A DNA stretch of 64,000 nt from Valencia hispanica (taxonomy: Eukaryota > Chordata > Actinopteri > Cyprinodontiformes > Valenciidae), in contig OY747703.1 in NCBI GenBank assembly GCA_963556495.2, positions 31,263,296-31,327,295 of the forward strand. Direction: 5' to 3'. The notes beneath the pieces were generated by a model that saw nothing but the letters and a program-made list of their open reading frames with translations, was not told the origin of the DNA and ran no database searches. A program made the position numbers and the translations under genes. Every line of letters begins with the position of its first letter. Positions within the stretch are counted from its first letter, which is position 1. Of the stretch, positions 37,218 to 49,460 are shown piece by piece.

Positions 37218-40200
37218 CTGAAACAAACAAAAAAAGGAAACAGAAAGCAACAGGTCAGAAAGTCTGTTGAACAGGTAATTATATGATTAACACAATACCC
37301 TTGTGACATTAAAGAATAGTTCTGTCTTATTAAATATTAATTTAGGAAATAAGAAGGGGGATTTTTCTGTCTGATACCAACAAAATCTAACTTTTCTAAA
37401 GCTCCTTACTCATTCACTTCTGACTTTTTAGTAATCAGGATTTGTTTTATTGTTTAATCTCCCTAAAATGATGTCCTTTTTTACCACACCTCAAGCTAAT
37501 GTTTTGTTTTCTAATCTCCATAAAAGTAACCTTTAAAAAATTTTTTTTTTTAAATACAACATTTTATTGCTGTGCAACCAACCAACCAACCAACAAGGTA
37601 TTAAAATGCACAATACCTGTCTGAAAAACCGCTGTATTTTGTGTTTATCACATACATGTGCAGCTCTTAAGAGCTTTATAGACCACAAAACAAGATATTC
37701 AAACAAAAAAAAATCATTCACTCTTGGTTGTCCTGTTTCTAAACACAGTCAAATAAGCAGTAGTTGTTTCATTTCCAGATACCTTCTAACCAATAATCAC
37801 TCAGCTTACCCTTGCATCATCAAACAAGTCAATGATAACAACAAATTTATTTAAAAACTATGTTTTAAAAACAATCACGCAATGGCAATTAAAAGTCAAA
37901 TAAAATACTCTTCTAGCCTATACAATCTTATGCTCTATTGGGAGCAAAAGCGATAAAAAAGTGATATTATTGTCCCTATGGTCTGAGCAGTGCACCTAAA
38001 ACGGAATTGAAAACTGTTCAATGACTTTAGAGCAGCTGCTGCAATAACCTGATCTCCTTTACATTTCAGTCGGGTTCTTGGAACATCTAAGAGATCCGAA
38101 CTGGTTGATCTGAGTGCTCTCGCTAGTCTGCAGATGTTGAAAAGATCAGTTAAGTAAGACTGGACCAGACCAAATAAAAACCCTAAAAGGTAAGAAATAA
38201 AATCTGAAAATTAATTTAGAAACAGATGGGAGGCCAGTTTAATCTGTACTCTTTGTAGTCAAAGGTGAGAACAGCGATCCAGATCGAAATGAACTGTAGT
38301 AGTCTGGCTGAACCATATTTGTTCCTGATGTCTAACAAGTAAACGTGGCTTTACCATGGAAGCAGTTTTTAATTCAAGAATAAGATGTTTATATTGTTTT
38401 CAGAAAGGCTCAAACAGTTCCCCTGTTAAATGTGTCATATTTCATAAGTTTGAACTTGCATCTAAATAAAAAGAAATAGAAACAGTGTGTAATATGGTTT
38501 TCAATAAATAACTATACAATTAAACTAACGCAAGATTTGAGCATTTTTATGTTTATTCATCTTTGTAATTTATAAAACCTGCTAAATTAAAAAGAACAAT
38601 AAACTGGCATGAAAAGGGTTCAGCACACGGGTACAAAATGTAAGGAGGAAGGCATGTGATGGTAATGTACTGGTACAAAATGGGGCACAATCTGGCGATG
38701 TAATGCACAGATCCGTTTCTCAACCGCCTCAAGACTTCCATCTCTGCCAAGGCAGAGAAGTGGGGAATTCTATAATCCTCTCTTACTCTAAAGAAATTAA
38801 ATTTCCTGAGTCTTATTTATGTTCTTGTTTACTTATAGCCGGTAAAACCTAATAAAAACAGTCCCATTAACATCTCATCACTTAATGAAGTAATTTTGGA
38901 TGATAAATGCATCCTCCTCTGCGTCACTGACTGCAATCTATTACAACACAACAAGAATCAGGTGGAGATGAGGAAAATATTCAGTGCACTCACAAAATCA
39001 TAGACCCATACAGTGGCAGCTTTACTCCATCTGTGTTAGATGCTTTTCAGCTCACAAAGACACAGTCAAACTAAAGACAGACATGGGCCACCCTGAGTCC
39101 TCCCAGTGGGGCGCTGGTTTGTCCTCTCTGCATACATTATCCCCTCATTATCATATAAAGAGCACTTCCCTCTCCACTCTGCCGTATGTTAATCTCTAAT
39201 AGGATGAAATGGCCTGCTCTGGCCAATGGGAGCGCAGCGTTTATGGGTCTATTAAAGGTTAGACAGCTGAGCAAGAGTGGACATCATTTAGGCTTGCCAG
39301 CAATTGAAAATGGGAAGATGGAAGCAGAGGGAACATTTCAGGGCCAATGAAAAGTGCTCGCGGATATAAAAATGCAGCAACACAGGGCGTGAGACTTTGC
39401 TAAACAAATCACATTTACCTCCAGGTAAGCAGGAAACAGCAAAACACGGGATTACGGTGTCGAATCATAGTCTTGGTTAAATTCTCTAAAATACAACCAT
39501 CTTCAACATGTTCTGAGAGAGCCAAAGCCTCATAATCCGCGTTGAGACTCTGCTCTTCTTAGAAAGGAGGAAGGTGAAGATAAAGCTTGTATATTAGAGC
39601 ACAAAACACCCTGCAGAGCAAACAGAGTCAGCCGCTCAAGACCGGCTTAACAGACAAGCAGACCAGACTGATCGATGTTCACAGATACGTGTCTCATCTC
39701 CGCTTGTTTGTGCCTTGATGGAAGCAGAGCAGTCAGATGATTGCCTGCAGAGCATGCGGTGTTGGGAAACTACCAACAGGTGGCAGTGGTGATCTTTAAT
39801 CTCAGGAAGGTGTGTGTAAGTATGCATGTATGTGTGTTTTCGTGAGTCTCAGTGGCCTCCTCTCAGCAGATGGCTCAATCATGACGGTTCTGATCTACGA
39901 TCTGTCCCTCTCTCCCCATCTCACTCTTCCTCTTTTCTTCCCTTTTCTCTAAACATCGCCTCCTCCACACTCTTTTCTCCTCTCTCTCTTCAGATCTGCC
40001 CCTCTAAACAGAGGGAGCCAGCATCATTTCCACACAAATAAGGATTAAACAGAAAAGATGGACATAGGGAATAAAACATTTTGGTGGAGGCAATGCATCT
40101 TCCTGATAGGATAAGAAAAGAGAAAATAAATCACCATGTGTGAGCTGAAAAAGGAGAGCAGGATGAGCAACTGAGCAGGAGACTTTGAGTGTTGATCTTG

Positions 40201-43087
40201 TTTAGGGAGAGAAAAATCAAGTCTGAGCTTGGAGGTGATGAGCCATGGAAGGGAAGCGAGGAGAGCAGGTACCCTGGCAACAGTAGCTGCGGCGAGGAGC
40301 AGATGGTGCTCGAAGGACCGGTTATGGCCGCCGTGCCTGGTCACCCATCGAAGCGTTGGGCAGACCCCAACAAATCTCACATAATGTGCATACAAAAACA
40401 CACAGAGTTATACTCCAATCAGTGTCCTTAGTAATCTTTCCTAACTGAGATTATCAGTCGGTCCAGTCAGTATAACTCTCTGAGGCTTCATTTACCATAA
40501 ATACAGTTTAGTTATCATAGCTGTTTGTGCCATAATTTTTCCATCATCACATTTGCATCAGAGCGTTATAAACAGACACTTATAATGATTTTATCTGGCA
40601 ATTAGTGGTAGGAGACGGCGCACACCATCAAATTTCCTGTTTAACACATCCGCAGAGAACAAAACATTTAAAGGGTTTCCGGTCTGATATAAGAAAAAAG
40701 TGAAGCAAAGACCAAAAATCCAACAGCAGTTTAACTGAACAGTACTACATTAAAGAGACTTTCAGGTTGAATAGCCCCAAAAAGTATTTTTTCCAAACAG
40801 TAAACACTGCATACTAAGCACTCAGTAACAACACTCTTCAGTATAGACGCTGTTAAAGAGGGAAGAAGACTTAAGGTTAGTTATTTTCAGGATCAGTGAA
40901 GAGTACAGAAACAAAGTCAGAGGAAGCTTACGAAGGTATTTAAAAGAAAAAAATTTCCCTGACATGTGTCACACAAGCCTGTTTGAAAAGACACACCATG
41001 GGGACATATCAGAGTAATATTGCTGCCACAGTGTGTGTCATTGGAATGGGCCGTGGCGGCATGGCAAGGCGAGAACATTGCGCCATTCTTGATAGTGATA
41101 TAACTGCAACATCGAACGTGAGCACTTATAAATGACCAAAGGCCCCCTGATTCCCCCTGCGCTTTGCGGCAAAGTGGTGCCATTGTTTTTAGAAACAGGC
41201 TATAGTAGAAGATGACAGGTGAGGCACTGATTACACAACCCCCATTTCCTGTGTAAATTATAATCCACTTGTCTGTAATTATTGCAAATGTGATGGGAGT
41301 GTGTGTTAATCAAGGGGAAAACTCTGCCGGCCAAATGTGAGGCTAACACGGAAGTGACAAAAATTGCAGTTCCGCCCTCATCCACTAGGGGCTGGCTACA
41401 GAAAGGAGTAAGATCCCATTAAAAAGGCCAACTTCACAGCAGAAATAAACATGTTTGCAGCCTGTTTCAAAAAATTATTTTAGGTTTAATAGGTCAGGTT
41501 TACCGTCATGACAACTCTGAGGGGGGTGAATTATTATTTTTTTAATAACTCATCCGTTTATATATAATTTAAGTTTTAAATTATGAATGATGAGGAGTGT
41601 GTCCTTTTGAGTGACAGGTTTCAGATGAGCCATCAGCGCTAGCGCTGGTGGCTAGCGGCTGATGCTGAATGTATTACCGGTCACTCCGAAGGATGTTTTT
41701 GTGTTTACGTGTGTGTTGCAGCCTGTCAGCTTTATTGGGTTAGGAAGCATGGAGAGCCCAGGTGATTGCATTACACTCGAAGTGAGCGGAAATGTGTGCG
41801 TGTGTGTGAGCCCGTAGTGAGGCAGTCATGGAGCAGAAACATGGCCACTGCATCTGTGTGTGTATTTAAAGGTGTATCTGCATCCTCTTTCCAGCTGAGA
41901 TGTATCCCACAGGAGCGAGCTTAAAGGTTGCATTTGCGACTATGAAATAACACATACAGACACCTAAATCGAGGAACCCACAGTGGAAAAGCAAAAACAA
42001 ACACAGACTAAAACAGCACTGCATGAAGCCTTACAGCTTGCACATTGAGAAAACACGCATACACTCGCAGCCTGCAGGAGCAGCAGCGGCTGGCAACAGA
42101 GCATTGGGTGTCTGTGTGCTCTCCACAGTCGCTCACATCTGTCACCCACTTGTGTGATCGAGGAGAAGAGAAGAGAAAAAGGGGGAGGGTGTAAAGAGGA
42201 GGGAGGAGAAGGAAAGAGATTTGAATAGGTGAGGAGACTCTTAGAGAGAATACAGAAGCAAGAACACATGGATGCAGAACTGAAAGCACATCTGTATGCA
42301 TGATGTCTCACATCTGCATTCAGATCTGCAGCCAGGATGGAGCAGCGATGCAGCTGGGTATGGTTCATGCTGCGGCTGCATGGAACGTGTTGCTGTGTCG
42401 TCTCTAATTGATAAAGGGAACACATCGTTTTCAAAGCCAGCGCTCATCAATGCCTCAATGTCCTCCAGGCTCACACTTTACACCCTGACCCTCCTGGTGA
42501 TGTGGAGAAGGTGCAGAATTACGGTAATCCAGCTCAGTGCCTGTGATTCCCTTCACCACATGTGTCATTGATATAGAGTGGACCATAAAATCCAGCATGG
42601 TGTGGCGTGATGTTTCTTCAAATACATATGTTAATAAAAAAATTAAGAAAATCCTCACATTGAGACATTTTATGGATCTGGTGAAAACAGAAAAGAAATT
42701 TGCCTCCTAGTGTTGTTTTAAGCTCTTTATCTTGACCTCATTCAGAACAACAAGCAGCTATCAAATGGTGGTAGGGGGATTTTATACTCAGCTGTGCCCA
42801 GGCAAGTCATAGCTGGACTAAGCTGGGATGCTGTTTAAATGCAGAGGAATTAGACTCTTTAACCACATTATCTGGGTGTCTTAACTCAATTAGGAGTAGG
42901 GCAGTTCAGATCGACTTCAGCCGGACTAAGGTGTATACATGCATTTCAAAAGTCCGAATTCAGTCAGACTCGGGCAATAATTCAGTTTTCTCTTACTGCA
43001 TGTAAACCCACCGACTGGTGTTGGAAGCAACATGCTCGCTGCACCCCCCCCCCCAATAATCTTATTATTGCAAACTGACATTTTGCA
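37218..43087. other. maml3 large intron, first part: mostly unique sequence
   Basis: No exon or RNA gene is recognised. Complex non-repetitive stretches at about 39000-39400 (with 'tggccaatgggagc' and 'gcgtttatggg') and 40930-41440 could be regulatory. A pyrimidine-rich run lies at 39900-40010 and short polypurine at 42160-42220. Confidence 0.4.
38020..38350. repeat. Possible dispersed repeat fragment
   Basis: 'ggaggccagtttaatctgta' and 'ctgtagtagtctggctgaa' recall a fish repeat around 'agccagtgaagagagg ... cagtagtccagcctgg'. The match is loose. Confidence 0.3.
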
Positions 43088-43285
43088 TAATGAGCTCCAA
43101 GTCTTTCATGTTGGAAGGCCTCCTTGTCATCACCCTAATCTTTAGCTCCCTCCACAAATAATCAGTTTGGCATCAGGAATCCAGCTCAAATATTAGCCAG
43201 CAGAAACGTGTTGGGAACAGTAAAATATAACTTTAAACTTAAATGTGGCAGGGCTATGAATAATTTGGGGCATACCTGTAGGTTT
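43088..43285 (+). mobile_element. Tc1-like fragment, same subfamily as 21540-22240
   Basis: 'ggaaggcctccttgtcatca', 'ccctaatctttagctccctc' and 'cagaaacgtgttggga' parallel 22048-22180. About 200 bp survive. Confidence 0.5.
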
Positions 43286-44377
43286 AGGTGTCAGGGCATA
43301 GCTGCAATGCTTTGTCATTAGTAACCCTGCCACAAAGTATGAATAGACCATGGGAAATTACTTCAAGTCATTGGTTGTCCAAGCAGAGACAAAACCATGG
43401 TGGTTAATGATACGAAACAAGATGAGTATAAAAGATCTCATGGAAGTCTGCTTCATTTGACCTCAATTTTTGTGGGTGTAAACGGCTAAAGAATGAAATG
43501 GCAAAGAGAGGAAGTGACCAGGACATGCTTTTGTTCAGTTCAACAAATACAACCCGACCACCATGGCAAAAAAAAAAAAACAACTTTTAAGAAACTAAAT
43601 TTAAAGAAAAGGCCTTTAAAATGTTGTTTTGATTTAACTGAAGATTCCCTAACCTTACGTGGTTTTCACAGACTTCTACTAGGTTGCCGTGCTTCCTTAG
43701 AGCACGCAGACTCTGATTTTTGATGGTGGTTCAAAGCTTTGCTTCTGTGGCCATATTTTATTCGTGTGGGATGTGGGGTATTGGAGCTCATAGTTAAAGC
43801 ATTATTACTATGCATGTTATACACCACCTGCTGACTGATTTACAAAGTCACATATGAAAACACACAAACACACTAACCCTGAGCAGATGGTGGAGCCAGA
43901 CCTCACCGTACTCATCTATCCCCAGTGTGCCACAAGTAAAGAAGACATCATTCTGACATACAAATGATAGTGATGTAACAATTTTAGTGGAATTCACATA
44001 ATCTACATTCATTTTTTAGGACTTCTTTTAAAACTAGCCCACAACAGAAAAAAACAACCTAAAATTTACTTATATTAGCACACCAGGAAGTTCCTTTTTG
44101 TCATCAAAATCAGACAATAAACAACCCATTCTCACAACACATGGACAATGAGGGAAAGTTAGATTTTTTTAAAGCTTTTTTTTGTTTTGAACAGTGCATC
44201 CAGTCACCTACTCTGACCCCGCCCCTGAAAACACACAGACACACAAACTTACACAGTTTCTCCCAGAGGGGAGTTATATTTAAACTGCTGAAGAAGAGCT
44301 TTGCTCCCCACAGAGGTCTGTTTAATCTCTAACATCTTTCTCCTCTAAACCCTAACTGGCCTATTTCTGAGGCTACG

Positions 44378-45455
44378 AAGTGCCATATAGGACATAACGC
44401 ATGTTTCCACTCTCACTCACACCAATAAAAGCATGCAAACATCACGTGCAGCATTCTCACAAATACTCTAAATTAATAAAATCACACATATATACTACAA
44501 AAATCTTACTCACACATACCAAAAAGGAAACACACACAAGCTCTTAGGGTTCATACATGTGTATATGTGGGGTAATACTAGTATGAATGAGAGGCTCGTA
44601 CTAGTGTGTTGCAGAGATAATTTTGTCCCAGAGGAGGCGGGGCTAAAACATTGAGATGGTAATGCGCATTCGTATATTCCACTTTCAGTTTAATGGTAAA
44701 ACTTGGGACATTCAGAGCAGATGAAATTGCTAAAGAGTTCCACACACTCCTCAAGACACATAACATTAAAGCCGTCTGTGATAAATATTTGCTGTCTATG
44801 TCATAGAATGGCAAAGCCTCTCAGAACAGCATAAATCGGGTGATACGAAGCTGAAGTTGGCTTCCGATTGTAGTCTGACTTGGGAAATGGCTAAAGGGCA
44901 TTTGGACCTAATTTTTTCACTCGCTCGAGCAGCTTTAAAAAGCTTCTTCTTTTTTGAGTAAAAGTTTCACAAATACCAAGCTTGGTTATAAATACTCTAT
45001 TAGTGTAGAATAATCTAGTCTTGAAGAATCTACATATTTTAGTTTTTAAACTAGAGCAGATTAATAGCTGTTCATATTGGTGAAAAATTAGGTGGAATCG
45101 CCCTTTAGCCATTTCCGGAGAAGGAATTCAATCCGAAACCAACTTCAGCTTCGTATCACCCTATTTATGCTGTTCTGAGAGGCTTCACCATTCACACATT
45201 ACAAAGTCAAAGTTTTATCTCACACATAAACAAGCATTAGCCTCTCATTCATACTAGTATAATCTCATACATATACATGTATGAACCCTAAGAGCTCGTG
45301 TGTACATACTTTTTGGTATGCGTTAGTGAAATTTTAGTAGTATATATGTGTGATTTTATTAATTTTGAGTATGTGAGAGAATACTGCTAGTGATGTATGC
45401 ATGCTTTTATTGGTGTGAGTGAGACGGAAACATACATTATGTCCTACACGGCACC
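44378..45455. mobile_element. 1.1-kb inverted-repeat (fold-back) element in maml3 intron
   Basis: Outer arms 44378-44596 and 45239-45455 are reverse complements over about 218 bp with scattered changes, including 'atactagtatgaatgagagg'. Inner arms 44815-44899 and 45100-45184 pair again ('agaacagcataaat', 'gatacgaagctgaag', 'atggctaaaggg'), and weaker pairing runs to a loop at about 44945-45055. The left arm carries about 160 bp more between outer and inner blocks. There is no transposase frame, so I read it as a non-autonomous fold-back transposon of unidentified superfamily. Confidence 0.8.
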
Positions 45456-46194
45456 TCATATGAATCTGCATACTGGCGGGCACACGGCCAATATTAAAGT
45501 TAAAATTCACCACGAATTCCCCCGTCAGAGACGGAAGGAAAAAAAAAATCCCAATAAAGAGATAGCCTAACAGGGGGTTCTTGGGATCATCCTAAAACCA
45601 TAACTGAACCGAGGTGATGCCATACAGGGAGACTGTGAAATCCATGTAGGCATGCAGGAGGGGATCAGTTTAAGTAAATGAATCCCTGCAGCAGGAGCTC
45701 TGTTTGGAGGCGCTGTGCTTAACAAAGTGATTTCTCTGCAGAGACAGGAAGCCACCCACAGATGGCATACAGCAAGGAATGTCACTCCACGCTCGTTTGC
45801 AGTCATGTAGCGTGAAATTTGTTAAACTCTGATTTCCAGAACAACAAATCTATTGGTTGGTGTTTATTTTTACAGTCAGTGACAGTGACGAGCGTTTACA
45901 TTATAAACTCACTTCGGACAACTATTTCTATTTCTACTAAGTAATTTGACATCTGCTCGCCCAATATCACATATAATCTGTCTCCAGTGTAAAGTGGTAC
46001 AATTACAGTAGAAGTTGCCGTATTCGTGAATTCAGTTGGTTCATCTCCCTAATTGTTTAACGACGCTGTCTCCACACCTGCTTTGAGTACATGCATCGTC
46101 ATTTTAAGGAGTTTGGTTTCAGTCATTACAAAGGACAAATTACAAGTGTGGGGTGCATTTGCATAAATTCCCTTCTGAGTAAATACTTTCTAGA

Positions 46195-46450
46195 AATCCA
46201 TTTTGGTGAACCTCGGCCCGAGTCTCAACTCTTACGTAGCCTCTAACAGCTTGTCTTCCATGATTTCCCTGTATATAGCTCCTTCCATCTTTCCATCAGC
46301 TTTGAACAGCTTCCCTGCACATTTTGAAGTAGGCATGCCCATGACCCTGCCACCACCATGTTTATCTTTGCAAGGCCCTTTACAACTGTTGACTAACATA
46401 ACATTTAGTTGGGGCCAGGTCTTCTGTGTTTTCTTCACAAGTTTTTGAAT
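46195..46450 (-). mobile_element. Tc1-like fragment, antisense
   Basis: 'ctctaacagcttgtcttcca', 'atagctccttccatctttcc' and 'gccaccaccatgtttat' follow the antisense order of the Tc1 copy at 31711. Both ends are missing. Confidence 0.65.
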
Positions 46451-48559
46451 GTCAGAAATTGTTCTAAAGGAAATTCAGTTAAAAAAAGACAAATAAAAAA
46501 CCTTCCTTTGCCCTTCTGATGTACAGAAAATTTGTGAGGATTTAAAGTTGAGTGAGAGGAAAGAAAGATGCTAGGAGTGAACCCTTCGGGGAAAAAAATT
46601 AAATAAAAAGACTTTTCCCCTGTTAATGTGAATGGCTCACTAAATGAAATCAAAAAGACAGATACTGCATAAATATTTTAAATAAATGGTGAGTTATAGC
46701 CATTAAAACAAAAATACTACCAACAAACCAGACATAGAAGATCATGCATCTACAACTTCAGCTGGGGGCCTAATTGAGTGTAGGAGTGTGACATACAACA
46801 CGTGCTGATAACTACAGAAATATTTGACAAATGTCAATTTCTTTAGTGAATATAGTAGGTAAATACAATTCAGTCATAAGTCACTATTAGCTCCTTTAAA
46901 GCTCTCGCTCCACCCGATGATGATTATGAAAATAAGAATAATAACTGGCCCTAATGATTGGGGTTTTAGAGGGTGACCATCTTAACAAACAAGACAGTGA
47001 GTCAATGAGAGTTAATTATTGGAAAAGGAGAGAATCTTATAGACACGGTTGAGCAAGTTCACCCTCAACAAGAACTAGTTCTAGTTCATTTCCCACTTGT
47101 TAAATCTGAAATATTTCATGTCCATACACCTATTTTGCGTTTAAGTCTAAAAATCTCTAGAATGTGATTTTATTTATAAATTAGCATAGTAATGACAAAA
47201 CTAAGTATTGGCAATCTTCACCTATTAATGTTTTTCTAATTGTGCCTATGTCTTTGCTCACAAACCAAGTTTGAATTCTCAAAGCTGCTCTTATTTAAAT
47301 GTTTTAGCAATCAGAAAGCAAAATAAGTTAAAATAAGTCACTGTGTTCTTCATCTTGATTCTCTTGGACGAGATGTCCTGTAACATAAGGACATCAAGTC
47401 CATCTATAGTTATGTGTTTGATGACGAGAGAAAACAGTTAGAAGTCACAAAATCCTCTATCCTGTACCTACAGAGCCATAGGCGTTCTCAGTATCAGTAG
47501 CAGGATCTTGCACTGCTACTTTCTTTCTCCATAAATGTTTGCCCGGAAAGTTGCTCAGTTTAAATCTTTTGCTCATCATGTAAAAAAAAGACGAAAAAAA
47601 GTGTTAAATACACGTATAACTGGTTATAATGTATGCATTTTCTTTAAAGGAAAAGGGTGAATTAGTCCCATAGTAAAGACTGAGAAGAAGAGATTCAGCG
47701 TTGTCTGATCCCTTGACATTACCCCCTCTTGGACAAATGCAATCTGTTTTGGCTTTGAATAATAATAAAACACAAACACAACAATAAGATGCAAAACTCA
47801 AGAATTTAATACAGTGGCTACATTTATTTAGAAACGGAACCAAATGGATAACATTAGCTTCTTGCTCATTGGCTGTAGTTGCCATTAATGTTCCGTTTCA
47901 GCACTAATTTTCCCTGTTTGATGCATCACAAGATGAACCTTCATGACCTTCCATCATATTCCACGAGGTTTCAAAACTGGCAGCCCAGCCGGTTAAACCC
48001 TGAGCTGATGGGAGACCTCGGACCTGACATCGATATAAGAGGCTGGAGAAAGACGAGGGAAGGCGACCGAAGCGAAGGGATGAGATCACCGGTGGCCGGG
48101 GGAGCAACGGAGGCGAGCAGACGAGCTTACCACCCTGAGAGGGACCAGGTGCTACAGTAATTCACCCTGGAAACGGTCGTCATGGAGTCCTTAAAGGCAC
48201 AGCGGGCAGGAGCTGTAGAAGCGACGAGTCGTAAATGACTAAGTGATGTAATTGTGCGCTCTAAACTGGAAGATTTGTGTGTTTGTCTGATGAGGGAAGG
48301 TATTTCTGTATAATCTAATCATTCTTTGGTACCTCTCTTGTCTCGTGCACCTCATTTCTCAGCTTTTACTGATTGTGGGTTTAAATGGTGAGAGAACCCA
48401 ACCCGATGGAGGCTCGACACCACCTGTGTTTGTGTGCGTAAGGTTATCCTATCGCCTTGGTGATTATTTGCTCTCCACTGAACGAGGATTCACCAACTAG
48501 CGGTTTTGAATTATTCACAGCTGCGATCAGAGCTATTACACAGCTGTTAACAGAGGTGA
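46451..48559. other. maml3 intron, non-repetitive stretch
   Basis: No gene is seen. 46880-47040 and 47880-48240 are complex in sequence, the second unusually rich in GC and CpG for this intron. They are candidates for conserved non-coding elements, unproven. Confidence 0.35.
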
Positions 48560-49460
48560 AGATATGATCCACACATCCATCCGCCCTCCCCATCTCTCTC
48601 TCCCCCCACCACACAGAAAACTGCCCTTTTATCCACCCAGAAAACCTCCTCTTCAATTTCCTCCTCTTCCTTCGCGCCACCCTCCCTGTGCTCCCCTCTC
48701 AATCTCCTCCTCACCTGATTGCTTTGCCACTGTTCTCTCACTCGCCCTCCTCCACCCCTCCTTCTCTATCTACCCTTCAGCTCCATCCGTCTTCCCCACG
48801 TTCCCTCCTCCTTTGTTCACTCTCCACCTCGCTCCTCTTCCGATTTTCTGCAGCTTTCATTTGTTTTTCCTGCATCGTTTCACATTTGCTTTTCTTCATC
48901 CGTGCTCATCAATCTTTATTCTTGAGGTTGCTTTTTTTAACGTCTAGAGCCGTCCCCTGCCTCAGTATCAACCATATTTCACCCTTACTTTTTTCATTTA
49001 TTTATTTGATTCCATCTTTACCACATGGCTGTATAATCTTCACCTTTCTTTGTCTTTTCCTCCATGTCTCAATCCATCTGAGCTTGTCATAGCCTCCTCA
49101 TTATGTCTTCTCCTCCTCTGTGCTCCTTCTCTTCATCTCTCTCTTCTCCTCTCCAGAGAAGCCATTAGGTGCAGCTGTAAGGCTATTACTCTTTTTCTGT
49201 CTCTCTATCCTTTCTCTCGCTTTGCTCTAGTCTCAGGGTAATAGACGCCGCCCCCCCTTCTTATCTTTTCCTCCATCCCTCAGTCTCTCCATCTCTGGGT
49301 TCCTGTCTTACTCTCAGCCCAACCGAGTTCACATCCTTTGACAATCTTCTGCTTCCATCTTCCTCATCTTCTCTCCATCTTATTTCAGCCTTCCTATAAC
49401 TACCCAAGTCCTTCCTCCAGTACTCCCATATTCCAGTGAAAGACCCTTCTATACCTTTTG
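48560..49460. repeat. 900-bp pyrimidine-rich tract
   Basis: The + strand is dominated by C and T (TCCTC, CTCCT, TTCTC units) for most of 900 bp, with few long A/G stretches. Open frames rich in Ser, Leu and Pro here are composition artefacts. Confidence 0.85.

Noticed and set aside
42241..42474. A protein-like minus frame beginning SLEDIEALMSAGFENDVF
   Set aside because: Considered as an extra maml3 exon. There is no Mastermind similarity, and the known exon pattern does not need it.
48564..49092. Overlapping Ser/Pro/Leu-rich frames on the + strand
   Set aside because: Produced by the pyrimidine-rich tract, where stop codons are rare.
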